Assembly (NCBI GenBank): GCA_905182995.1 | Contig: CAJJDP010000103.1 | Span: forward strand, 186,001 to 250,000 | DNA: 64,000 nt | DNA from: Paramecium octaurelia | Taxonomy: Eukaryota > Ciliophora > Oligohymenophorea > Peniculida > Parameciidae | Direction of reading: 5' to 3' | Part shown: positions 48,286 to 60,529 of the stretch, in pieces | Layout: the number at the start of each line of letters is the position of its first letter | Position numbering within the stretch: position 1 is the first letter of the stretch | Made by a program: the position numbers and the translations under genes | Notes under the pieces: generated by a model | The model's database searches: none | What the model was told of the DNA's origin: nothing | The model's input: only the letters and a program-made list of their open reading frames with translations

Positions 48286-48671
48286 ATGAATAGACGACTT
48301 GTGCAAATGTTTAGCAAATAATTGGGCTAAGTACCGAGATTCTTTGCATCGAATGAACAGCCAATGATTTTGAGAAATGAGAAGACAGGCTATTATGTGA
48401 ATCCAGAAGCTGTTGCTCGTCGAATGATAAAGGTGATTAGTTTGCACGACGACGTAAGGAATCCCTCTGCAATCACCTTGCAATCCACATGGACTGACAT
48501 TGGTTTGTCAGACATGGCCTACGTAGAAGTACCCGACATATAAAATATATATAGGTAATGGTGGAAGTTGAAAGAGAGTTTGAAATAGAATTTCCAGACG
48601 CTGATGTGGAGTGTTTCAGAACAGTCAATGATGCAGTAGAGTATGTGGCAAGGAGCTTCTTCGCTGTTTGA
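48286..48671 (+). CDS. mitochondrial acyl-carrier-protein-like, without the phosphopantetheine serine (119 aa)
   Basis: A basic, Arg-rich start (MNRRLVQMFSKQLG) looks like a mitochondrial presequence. The C-terminal ~80 residues follow the ACP fold: WTDIGLSDMAYVEVMVEVER, then EFEIEFPDADVECFRTVNDA. In ACPs the segment is GLDSLDxVE, with Ser carrying 4'-phosphopantetheine; here it is GLSDMAYVE, so that position is Asp. The intron 48529-48554 (26 nt) lies just after this motif. In mitochondria ACPs also act structurally in complex I and Fe-S assembly, which may suffice here. Confidence 0.75.
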
Positions 48672-48702
48672 TTTAAAAGCACATAAAATAAAATAAAACA
48701 CA

Positions 48703-50990
48703 ATGCTAATATTGTTAATAATTGGTGTGAGTGCTGTCAATGTCACGCTCTTCTCAGCTGATTCCGCACTCTACTCTCCCCAGTTTTGTCAGATGCGCAA
48801 TTCGAATCGGGAAGGCAAAGATTGGTTGGAAACCATCTTCGCTTTGTCTGAGAAGGGACGAATTTACAAGAGTGTGGACAATGGATACAAGTGGAGTGAC
48901 GAAACCCTTGTACTCGAGAAGATGGGCATAAACGATTGGTTCTATGAGATCCAGACATCCCCTGCCAACAAAGAAGTAGTCTATATATTCGGTAAGAATG
49001 GCACTGGCATAAAGTCTGAGGATTGCGGATCACATTACACGTGGTTCACATTCCCGAGCTCCTTATCTGACTTTAAGTTGAATTCCATGGATGACGAGTG
49101 GATGTTGGCCTTTTCCAATTGCGAACGATGCCATCCACCCTTCAATAAAGAAGTTCACAAATCCAATGACGGAGGCAAGACTTGGCAATGGATCCTCAGT
49201 GCAGCCATGATGGCGTCTTGGGATAAACTAATAGACAGCGAGTTGATTCCAGATGAGCGAATTGTGGCATGTCATTTGGAATACAATCAAAGCAGAGTCA
49301 CCTATTCAGACGATTATTACAATTCGTATAAAATCATACACAACAATGGAACTGGTTTCTTTTAAACTCAATTCCATATGTTCGTAATCTCCAAATTTCA
49401 ATCTGCCTACAGATTACATGTGGCACCTGCCTTTTACGATTATGCTCAAATGATCAACATTTCCATCCCATTTGATTAACAATACTCTTACACCCTCTTA
49501 GACACCGAATCGGAATCCATCTTCCTGTCCATATCTCACAATCAAACCAACAAGAAACTCACCAATATCTATACTTCCGATTTCCAAGGATTCAAGTTCA
49601 CCATCTCCTTGTTGAATAATGTGAGATCCTTAAACACAGGTTAATGTGACTTTGAAAAGATTGAAAGTCTCAGAGGTGTCTACATAGCCAACATCTATGA
49701 TCATGAGAAACTCAAAGTTGTGAAGGAGGCCGATTTGGAGAAGTACAAAAAGACTGTTATCACTTTTGACAAGGGAGCCATTTGGCATCCTCTCAAGGCT
49801 CCTGCCACTGATGTCAATGGACAATAGACTCATTGCAGTGGAGATTGCTCATTGCATCTTCAAGGGAGAAGTGTAAGCAAAATCTATAGAGAATCTAAGG
49901 CGGTTGGATTGATCATGGCATCAGGCAATATTGGATTGTATTTGGATGAAAAGAGCATTAACACTTACTTTTCAAGAGATGGAGGCTTGACTTGGTATGA
50001 AATTAGGAAGGGACATCATATCTATTCATTTGGGGATAGGGGTGGTATCATTGTCATGGCCAAGGCTAAGTCCTTAACTGAGGAATTGTTGTACTCGTGG
50101 GATGAAGGTTAAACTTGGGATTCCATCAAGATTCCTAAGATGATTGTCACTTCTATTACCAGCAGAAGTTTGTACATCAACTTCATCGTCACAGGTATTG
50201 ACGAGAAAAGAAAGGGAATCATTTTGAATGTGGATTTCACTGCCTTACATTAGCGAACTTGTAGTGGTATTTGGGATCCCTTAGATCCAGATAGCGATTA
50301 TGAATTTTGGATACCTACAAATTATGAAAATGGTAAATGTCTTTTTGGATAGAAATATCGTTACACTCGTAGAAAGAGGGATGCCAAATGCTTCAATCAA
50401 TAATAGCATGATAAGTTACACTTCATTGATTCATGTGAATGTACAATAGAGGATTGGGAATGCGATTATGGATTTTATCATAAAATTGATGGCGGACCTT
50501 GTGTGCCCATAGCCTCTTTGTTTGAAGAAGACGAATACATTGATATTTTGAAGCCTCCTGAGAATTGTACTGGCACTTACATGAAATCTCAAGGATATAG
50601 AAAAATTGTGGGAGACTTTTGCACAGGAGGGTACTATTGATTGTATATATTATAAGTGTTGACTTGGATCCAATTGAAACACCATGTCAGGAAGGATTGC
50701 AATAAAGTTTATCGAATCAAACTCAAATGTTACCACAGATTTCCATTAAGCAAGAATAGAAATTCAATGAGAGTGTGAAAGTCACTGTGAATACTAAAGA
50801 AAATGCTGGAACTTAACAGAATAACTCTCTTTTTATTGGAATATTGATAGCTTTAATAGCATTCTTTGGTTTTATGTTGTGGAAGAAAATGAAGGCGAAG
50901 GAGATGTTAGAAGTCAAGAAGGATTATTATTCTAATTTTGAGAGAGGAGAACGCATTAGTTTGAGAGAAGATGATGATGATGGAATATGA
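48703..50990 (+). CDS. sortilin / VPS10-domain receptor (753 aa)
   Basis: Sortilins carry cargo from Golgi to lysosome-related organelles; in ciliates they deliver proteins to secretory granules. Starts with a signal peptide (MLILLIIGVSAVNV) 31 bp after the previous stop. VPS10 propeller blades carry Asp-boxes: SVDNGYKW (~57), SNDGGKTW (~156), SRDGGLTW (~424) and SWDEGQTW (~464). A Cys-rich 10CC region (~520-650) ends with FCTGGVDLDP, then a TM helix (LFIGILIALIAFFGFMLW, ~700) and a 30-residue acidic tail. One 26-nt intron (50631-50656) interrupts the 10CC end exactly in the Gly-Gly. The family match is strong over the full length. Confidence 0.92.
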
Positions 50991-51204
50991 TTATTGTGTG
51001 GTGTATTTAATTTTCAGACGTATAAATAAACTATCATAATATAATATTAATGTTATCAAAGTCTTAATTCAATTCTTTTGATGTATTCAAGTGTAGTTGA
51101 TTAAATCCTAAACAGGTTATCATTATAAAGTTAATGATAAATGAAATGTAAAATTAGAGCTTAATATATTATAGTTGATTTTGATAAATGATAATCATTT
51201 ACAA

Positions 51205-53349
51205 TCAAAATTTGGTAATTTCAAGTCTGGTAGAATTATTGGAAAAAGCGAAGGATTTTTTGTTATCAGATCGCTACGAGTAGGTATCTAAATTTTTGGG
51301 TGATGGCAGTCTTGTTACTGACTTAGGTAACACATTGGCAAAGGTGTTTAATTTCTTTGAATTTAATTCATCCCTTTATTCGAGATTGGAAACCATCAGA
51401 TCCATCAATTGTTTTTACGCTTTCTAATATTCTTTATCTTGTCTTAGGACTGGGTCCATTCTTTCAAAGATGGTATTGTTGTAGGAATTCAAAATCTAAG
51501 TGTTGCGTTTAATGAATTTGGGAGACAGGCCAGCTTCATCAGTCTGCAAATTCAATAATCTCTTCGGAATTTAGAATTGCTATTAGACCTTCTGATGCCT
51601 CAATTTCATCTAATACTTTTGATGATTTAATTGCAACTTCTTCAAATCCTGATTCTCCTTCATAATCAATTGAGCCTGATCCTTCTGTGTATTATGATAA
51701 TCAATTTTCTGAAGTTCCAAGTATTCTTATAATTTGCTGTATTATTCCTACAACTTTTCTAATTGGATATCTGAGACTGAGATTGATTTCATCAGACTCT
51801 TCGTAACAGGCATTTCTTTATGGACTTCCCACTCAGCAGCAATGATTTTCCTTGCAGTTTCCTTGACCTAATCTAGTGTTAAACACTTTTCAAAGGTAAT
51901 TGATTCGATTTTCTGATTAAAAACCTAGTCAATAGATTTGATTTGATTGGGATGTTCAAGTTTCTGTAAAGTCTCTTCCAAGCCTCTAAGATGTTTTTGG
52001 AGATCGGTCTCCACATTCATTTAATCCAATTTATAATCGGATAGACTTCTTAAGTAAATGAGTTTGCTTAAGTAACTCTGATTTTCTTGATGTCTTCTTC
52101 TTTTTTGCTTATGCATTGGTTTATTGATGAATCTCTGAGTGTTGTCCTTACTGCATGATGGAGTGTTGGGCATAAACAAACTTCCATCTCTAGTAACTTC
52201 TTTTGAGAAATCCTTGGCTATTGGTTTGAAATCACTCCTGGCTCTGGTGTGATGGAGTATATAGACATGCTTATTATTGATATCGTATTTGGTTTTGTGA
52301 GGGAATTGCTGTTTTTATTCTTGATTCTGTTTTTTCTCAAAACCATATAGGAATGAAACAAATTAGTTGAGATCCTATTACTCAAGAATGATTTGTTCAT
52401 ATTTTTCATGTTTGTATTCGTATTCGTATTTTATGTAATTGATTAATTCTTCCTGTTTGCCTACAAAAGTCAAGATGTGCTGACATACATAATTGGCCAT
52501 GGATATCATTAATGCAGATTCATCATATTTGTCCTTGTACTCCAATGACTTACTCTGCAAATCCAAGTTGATAATCAACAATTGGGCATATCGTTTCATG
52601 AGTCGTTTGCATTTCTTCTAGTCTGATTTGGGACGATAGTACTCACTCAACGAGTCCATTAGCATTTTGGAGAGGGGATCAAAGTATTGAATCTGAAAGA
52701 CATAAGAGTTTTCGAAATGAGCTGAGTGCAGGAGAGTGAGGGCTTCATGATAAATGGTAACTGATTTTTGAGTTTTCACAAATTTCAATTGTACTAGTTT
52801 GTGTAAGAAACGAGTGGCTTCCTTGAGATTGGTCAACTTGAAGTACAAGTAGTTGAACATGAGGATCTATTGGATGGAAACAAAAAGTTCTTATTCATGA
52901 TATCTCAGCCACACCAGAGACTTCTTATCCCAAGGTTCATGTTCGAATTCAATTAAGAATTGTCTGAGTTTGGAATTGCCTCTTGGTGATTGCATATCAC
53001 CTAATAATTTGAACTTATTCTTGCGATTGGATGGATTTTCTCTCTCAGTAAGAACATCTTAACATTTGGCTATGTAATTCTGCATGGTGTGGCAGAGTTG
53101 CATACACTGATCCAATTGAGCGAGGATCCGACCCTGCTTCGAATTGAACTTCAGAAAATGTTTACGCATCACTTTCAATCGACAATACAGCAATCGACGT
53201 ATCAATTACATTTGGAGTTAGATTCCAGGCAGTTCACTCTGTTAATAATGATGAGTGAGGTGTTTCTCAGAGATGTTTACAAAGCATTTGTACTTCCCCT
53301 TACGTAGCATCCATTGCGTTTCATATATGTGAAATTCTAAAACCTACAT
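51205..53349 (-). CDS. large coiled-coil protein, intronless (714 aa)
   Basis: Start ATG at 53347-53349 (MQVLEFHIYETQWMLRKGKY). The N-terminal 250 residues are compact and helical with TPR-like spacing (TNLKEATRFLHKLVQLK, ALTLLHSAHFENSYVF). The second half is coiled coil and basic linker, ending in a Ser/Pro-rich tail. The frame is open for 715 codons. No recognised family; a cytoskeletal or basal-body scaffold would fit but is not shown. Confidence 0.72.
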
Positions 53350-53448
53350 AGATTATCAAAAATAATAATTATTAATAATTCTTAACACTTAATATTTGTA
53401 CTAATTACAGTATTGAAATTTAACTTAACAAAATAGGCTATTAAATCA

Positions 53449-56400
53449 TCATACTGTTTTCACTTGCTCCTATTCTTCATCCACCGTGACATTCTTAACC
53501 TTTTCTGATTTGAATTGCAACGACTGCTTTCTCCTCTTTATAATCTTTCTGATCCCCAAAAACAGCATCACCAAAACCAAACCAGTCACTGCTCCCATCA
53601 AAATAATAATCACGTAATCATTATTTTGTTGCACATCTTTCTTGATAGGCGCCTTCATTTGTGTCCTATTATAAATCAAACTAGTGTTGTAGAAATAAGT
53701 ATAAGGAGCGTCATATTCCGAATAGAATGCTTAGAACACAATCAAACCATAAAGCACGGTCTAATCCTGGGGGAGTGGCACTAAAATGGGCGTTATTTCA
53801 CAATGATACCTTAAAATGAAACCATTTCATCCTCCTCCTTAGTTGTTTACAAGGATTTGCTGTGGAACAATTCACTGCTTGTGTAATGTTTGAGAGATTC
53901 AACATCCATCTGACACCCAAAGGCATTCATAAAGGGTTCCTGATTGGAATAATGCAATTGATAACTACATTACAATGAGATACTTACATGAGCATTTTGA
54001 GTTAGGAGATACCAGTCTTATTTCTTTTCATGGTGTCCACAGTGACAGTCAGTGTCTGATCCTCAGCATTCTCTTCCGCTTGATAAGTTACTGCTTTGCC
54101 GTAGTACCAAACATCATGAGAATATTTGAGATGTGGTATCAAACTATAGATGTTCTTTCTTATAGATAGTCCATTCTTGGTATAACTGGCAAAAGAAGTG
54201 GGAGTTACATTGAAATAGATATCACTTGAATTCCTAAATTGATAGGAAGTCAAATTGCTTTCTGTTTTGCCTAAACAATCAATCTTTTCGATTAGCAATT
54301 CTTGACCCCTCGCTCCATATATGTTGTAGGTTTAGGTGGATTGTATTTATTCAATGTAATGTTGATTCTAATCTATGTATTTCAAACCCTCCAAATTCAG
54401 AGTGATACTGTATTGACCTTAACAATGCAATGTAATCTTATAATAGTAATCCACACTAGGTAATATGTATTTCAATTCCAACTGCGATTTGCTAACACTC
54501 CACTCTTGTATGGGATTAATCAAAATGAATTCAGTTACATTCTTGGATAAGTAAAAGAGTTCCACACTTACACCAGATTTGGAATTCACAATTATAGTAT
54601 ACTCCTACTCTACCGTGATTGGAGTGAACGTAAATTGAGTAACATTCTATGCAACTGAGTTATTAGCTTTGTAGGACTTTCCAAGGTGCAAATTAATGAA
54701 ATTCTATGCGCTCTACAAACTCAACCAATAGGAGATTGTTGAATTGACATTAGGATTGACTATGCTCAATGTGTATGATGAATTAATTGGAATGACGTGT
54801 TAGGAATTACTCAGATTCATGGCAAACTTAAAGTTGTCATTTTCAAAAAAGAACAACTCTATGTTTTATGAATACACATAGATATTCAGATCTCCATGTT
54901 CAACTTGATATTTACAAGTCTCAACACATTGATCATAGTATATCCTTCCATACTCAATATTCAAAGCAATTGAATTGTATGCAATCAATAATTAGATTTC
55001 AGTACTCCTCAATGGTTTCAAGGCAATGATGTAAGTGCAGTAATAGCAAAAGTTTTTGTTTGTTTGATTGATCTGAATGATACCTCCAAAGAGATTGTCA
55101 TTGTGCTCCTACAGTATTTTGATGTCATCTGTTCCTTTGTATGGCAGGAGCTCAAAAAGACCATCATCACTGTCATTGTATTGGGAGTATGTATTGATGG
55201 CTACATCGACACTATTCATCCTTTGAATCATTATGCGGAAGGATTCCTTTTTGATATGCTGATAGAAGTAGTAGACGGTGTGATTTATTTAATGAGTTGC
55301 AAGTTGACCATTTGATATGTAATACATTTCAATGTCTGCGAAATTCAACAGCAATTCGTAGGTGCATTCCTTTCTAAACCCAGATACTCCTATTATGTAG
55401 GATCCAACATTGTCAGGCTCTCTGATGATCAGGATGTCTGATTTATATGACATAGATTTATAAGTATTGGAATCCTCAGTTGGGTATGAAATGGTGTCAT
55501 TGATTAGTTTATTCACATAGAGATCTGGGTCACAATCATCAACGGGTCTGGCTGTAATTTGAATGAATTACACAGGGTTGTCAACGTAGAAATAATAATA
55601 GGACATCATATTCTCTCCAGAATAACCAATCAACATTTCCCCATTCTTGATTATCGAATATTGTGTAGATATCATTATGTTGAAATATCCATCCTCGCCA
55701 TTCACAGTGCTGATGTTGTTATATTAGTGCCCTTGGATGTATGAAAATAGCGATTGCTGATCTAATTTCACACTTATCAATAACACACATCCTTGTTTAT
55801 AGGTCTAACAAACTTCTAACTACTCCTTGTAGATTACGAGCAACTTATTAGACACACTAGCACTGGCCTCTTCTTCTATGCCATTAGTCGAGGAGTTGGG
55901 GAATATGGAGTGATTATTACTTCTTAAATCTTTGGAGACCACTGCATAGTCTTTTATCGAACAAAACAGGATAATTTCAGTGAATTGAGTGTATGCTTAT
56001 ATTTGAATAGTGCTGTTGAGATTCTTGGGGACTAGGAAATACAAATTAGATGACTAATATTATTCAAATGATGGAATGGGCACTTATTGCACAGTATTAT
56101 CTTATATTTCTGTGATACCAGTCACTCCTCTAATCAAGAGAGAGTATTCATTGTACCCTGCACTATAAACACCAACATAAACAATGGTGTTCTCAGCAAT
56201 ATTCGATAGAGTCAAGTAGGCTGCGGAGGTAGGTATTTCGTATTCGCAATTTTCCTTATTTGGGAATTTATTCTTCAGGCTGATGTAAACTTTGAGGTTG
56301 TTTTTATCATTGTATTCAGTGAGATATGTTCTGACAATGAAGAGCTTTTCCAAGGCGTAAGGATTTTGATAGTAATAAAAGGATTGATGTGAATTGTCCA

Positions 56401-58763
56401 ATTAAGTGATGAGTGGTTCTCCATAGAATAATTCCATGAGGGAACTGGAGGAGGTGTATTGAATTTCATAGGACTCATTAAGTCCAAGGGAAATGGAGTT
56501 GACTTGGACATAATAATACTGTTTTGGATTATCTATGATGAGTGTATGTTGCGAACTTCTAAGTGCAAAATCATACGCACTAGAATCAGGGTGTCCGTCT
56601 TCTATGCCTCCATTGGAACCAATAACATAACATATGAAATAACCATAGATTCCGTTGAGATGGATGAAGAGTGGACCATTCTATCTATATTCAAAGTTAA
56701 AGTAAGTAACTGAATCGATCTTCGTTTATAGATGAGAATAGGGGATGCTTTCAGTGAGATGGATGTAATTGATCTCTTCATGTGATTTTCTATACACAAT
56801 TGGAGTAATAGTGTATCTGAGTAAAGCCTTGGCTATTATTCGAATGTAATACTCCCCAGATAAGTCATTGGTTTCAGTTTCTGCCTTGTATTGCAAGACA
56901 TCCAAATCCATATTGGCACTTCTATCGAAACATGTGGAATTGGGTTTCTCATGTATCCTGGAGGCAAAAGCATCATATTCACCAGTGACAGCTGTTATTT
57001 GGAAAACTACTTCGACTAAATCCTCATCGTTGATTGTGAATGAATATAAATCTGTGCTATATTCCATGAGAAAACTACGATGAGTTGTCGACTCTGTTAA
57101 TTCTACATGCATTTCCTATCCCTTGATAAAGATCTGGTAGTTCATATGTTCAATATTACTGTAGACTCCAACTACATACTAACAATTTGTCAAGATGTTC
57201 TCGTATTTGAGCATTGTAACATTACTCTCGCATTCAGTCTTATTATAGTAGAATTGCATGGTGTTCTCAGCTGAATGCAACTCTGAACTTCCTGATTTCA
57301 ACGCTTGTCCAATCTGAACTTACTCTATTTGCTCTTTGGTAATTGAACAATTATAATAATTATCAGGCCCTGCATTGATAATGTAAGCGAAATGGTTAGT
57401 CACTCGACTTAACTCAGTTTTGTTCTTGCTGCATTTCTTTAAGATTATTATGCCATGTCCTACGGGATAGTTTGCAGTTATGGTAAATGTTTGATTGAGT
57501 TCATCATATGTGTCAACAATGTATTCTGCAAGTTCACTCTTCCCCAAAAAGCCAGATTCAAAGGTATGAATTGACAAAACTCGACTATAGTAATTACTCA
57601 AATAGGCCACAAAGGAATAACTAGAAAAGTTATTCACTCCATTTATGGCAATGATGAATTCCCTCTCATTTCCATTGTTAATCCTATTACTTCTAGAGAT
57701 TGTGATTGATTCATAACCTAAATCTAATTGCGATTGCCACAAATAATCTTTATAATCCAAAGAGCACTCGCCTTTATGGCAAGGTGTTATATAAACATCT
57801 GGATTGCCTTCAAAAGGATGGATGTCAAAAGATAATGAATTTCTATCCAAAAACTCAAAATATTCATCCTGAACCGAGAGTTTATAGTAATTGGTTTTGG
57901 TTTCAATTACAAGGTCATCTACTCTTTCAAATAGACCAACACTTCGAATACTCTCATAAACTGTAGTTACAAAATACATCCTAGTATTGGGCACTCCTAA
58001 TATCAACACAGTCAGATTCCCCTTGAGATTGGTACTGTTTTTATAAATGACGACTCCTTTTCCAATCATCCAAATCCCCTCTGCCTCGTACTAGAATTAC
58101 ACAGGAGATGGTGTTTCGTTTCCTTCATTGACGTAAAAATGAAAGGACTCATTTAATATAGTGTTCCTGTCTTAGATGTAGTGAGCTCGAATTAGAATTC
58201 TATCGATCCCATTCATTGAGGTTGGCATACCTACCTTCAGGATACTTTCTGTTTCATTGGCAAATTTCACTATCACTGCCTCTCCCAATGCCAAGACTTC
58301 TTCCTCTTCATAATGGATGGTTAATTCGTAATCGCAATCCTACAAACAATATACTCCCAAATAATAAGTTGTGTTAGCAATTAGGTTCTCTTCCTCGATC
58401 ACACAAACATCCATCCCATTATTGCCGCATAACTCATCGTGGATAGTTGGACTAATTAAAATTATTCACACATACTATTAATTCACCTTACTAATGTAAA
58501 GTGAGGGGAAGGAGCTTTGATCATGCAGAGCTTTAAGCACTACGAATATGTCCTCATTCGGTATTACGTTCTCCACAAGGAACTTATAGAAGTGGACTGC
58601 ATGAAGTTCGGATGTCGACCCACCGGGCACTTTACTAATAGTCATTTATCAAACACTAATACCCGTAAAACTCATACTGTTTCTCAATCTCCAATTCGAC
58701 TATTTCTTAATCATATTGCTATGACGGCATCAACGACTAAAAGAGCAAGATCAATAATAACAT
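53449..58763 (-). CDS. very large type I membrane protein with repeated beta modules (1,736 aa)
   Basis: Signal peptide (MLLLILLFQSLMPSQQ), a ~1,650-residue ectodomain, one TM helix (YVIIILMGAVTGLVLVMLFLGI) and a basic 40-residue tail. The ectodomain repeats a ~130-residue pattern of DVYI/DLYV followed by YESITISRSN or SDILIIREPD and then EFIIAINGV or SYIIGVSGF. This recalls pre-peptidase C-terminal or other jelly-roll modules, though no family is assigned. Introns: 58635-58662, 58452-58475, 53965-53987 and 53781-53809. The long middle (53.99-58.45 kb) is one frame. Likely a surface or secretory receptor; topology resembles the gene at 9998-14014. Confidence 0.78.
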
Positions 58764-58945
58764 AATAAAATAAATTAACAAATTAGATGTATTATGTATT
58801 AGATAATTGAACATTTTAATTGAATTAGCATAACCATTATTGATTTGATAACACAAAACCCTAAATTGTTTCAACATGCAATGCTAATCCTTGAAACTTA
58901 AATCTATGACATATAAATTGTATCCATATTAATATTTCTAATAAA

Positions 58946-59727
58946 TCATTATTAATTCTATTGCACTTATTTCAAAAAATGCTCTAAATGCTTAGTTTGT
59001 TATTTCAAAAATTGCATCTCAGATTCCATTCTTTTCTCTTCCAATTCTCGGATCTCCTTAAAACTTCTCTGTATAGCATCGAGTTCATTCTCCAATAAGA
59101 TCTTTTAGTTCTCCAAATAGATCTTCTTTTTGTCATAATCAGCTATTTTGGAATCCTACTCACTCTTGCCAATTTCAGATTCCGCTGCCTTTCTATTGCC
59201 AAACACAACTGACCCAGCATAGAGTGTTTGATATGCTGCAAAAGTTAACTTCAAATTATCATACACTCTCATCAAGAGGAGTCCTCTCTCTGGACAATTG
59301 ATAGCACTCTATCTAATGATCTCTTCAAATAATTAACTATGTAAATCCTCTCTCACTGGACATATGCCACTCTTACTATAATATTTGCAATTAAATTCTA
59401 CCGAGCCTATCTCTCGATCAATCTCTAATCTAACTCTGCTTCCAACTGATTCAATTCATCTCTCTTGACATCATTGACACTGACCACCTATTTGAAGAAG
59501 TGTCCCTCATGTTCAAATCGTCTCGGAGGGAAGAATTTATTCAAAATTTCATCGATGGACCATTTTTGATCCAAAGGTTACAGTTATTATTTTTTTTTTT
59601 AATTTAGCACTTGCTCTTGCATTTCAATTTGCATCTCATCTTCACTTATTTCAATTGGCTCCTCGTATCTCACCAAGGTTGGCATATATTTGGGGTATTT
59701 CTTAAGGGTTTCCTCTATTTATGACAT
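58946..59727 (-). CDS. DNALI1: axonemal inner-arm dynein light chain p28 / DNALI1 (251 aa)
   Basis: p28 is a light chain of single-headed inner-arm dyneins in motile cilia. The family block is clear: QARKSGICPVREDL, then INCPERGLLLMRVYDNLKLT and AAYQTLYAGSVVFGNRKA, followed by the long C-terminal coiled coil. The intron 59376-59401 (26 nt) sits just before the conserved CPVR motif. Near residue 38 a run of 11 A bases encodes Gln-Lys-Lys-Lys within the frame. Length matches the family (about 250). Confidence 0.93.
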
Positions 59728-59810
59728 TTTTGATTAATATTTAGTAATAATAATAATATATATATATTATTTTTTAAAAACATAACAAAAAGTAATTATA
59801 ATAGCCAAGA

Positions 59811-60505
59811 TCACAACAATCCCAACTCATTCAATATTTAGCTCATTACTAGTATGATTTTGGATTATTCAGCATTATTCACACTTGAAATCAGGCAGAC
59901 CAGGAATGCATAGTCATCATCGCTGTAGATCCTGTTGGAAACGATCAAGTCAGTTATTTTATTCTTAAAAAGTGGATCAGCTAATTATGGTATTTTTTTA
60001 GCAATGCTTTCCCAATCAATCTCTTGTTGTATTTCTTTCTTTTGTGGCCGTGGCTGCACTTATTAAATTGAAGTTGATTACTTATTGGACAAGTCTTATT
60101 GATAAGACTCTTATCCACTCTCCTGAAGAAGAGGGCTGGATTCAGAGTGGTCTTGTTCTTGTTGTTCATTTCTTGGATCCTCTTCTTACATTTTTCAAAA
60201 TTCTTTTGATGTTCGGTATTGGTGGTTTGCACTTTTTTGAGGAAGTAGTTGTTTTTGAATTTCTCAACGGACGGTCGTTTTTATTGGATTTTTTATACCT
60301 TGTCAAATGTGTTAAGGACTTCCTTGTATTGATCCAGGAATTTGAAAACTGGAGAGGGGGTTCGACGAAGTAATTTACTGCTTGAGTTGGTTTGGGAGAG
60401 AGTGCTCTTGGCAGTCTCAACATGATGAAGATGCTGGAGCATCTATTGCAATATAATTCGCCGACCTCCTAGATTACGTTAATCTGGAGAGAACACCTTG
60501 CTCAT
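59811..60505 (-). CDS. hypothetical basic protein (223 aa)
   Basis: Basic N-terminal two thirds (FKNNYFLKKVQTTNTEHQKN, NPALFFRRVDKSL), then a compact C-terminal segment (EIDWESIAKKIPQLADPLF, YSDDDYAFLVCLISSVN). A 23-nt intron (60059-60081) joins the two. Antisense ORFs here are shadows. Start ATG 60503-60505 faces the FHA gene 24 bp away. No family recognised. Confidence 0.68.
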
Positions 60506-60529
60506 TAACGATTTTTATTAATTAACAAG

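Noticed and set aside
60044..60373. Plus-strand ORF of 109 codons with hydrophobic stretches
   Set aside because: Mirror of the basic minus-strand gene at 59811-60505, whose two exons and intron give coherent sequence.
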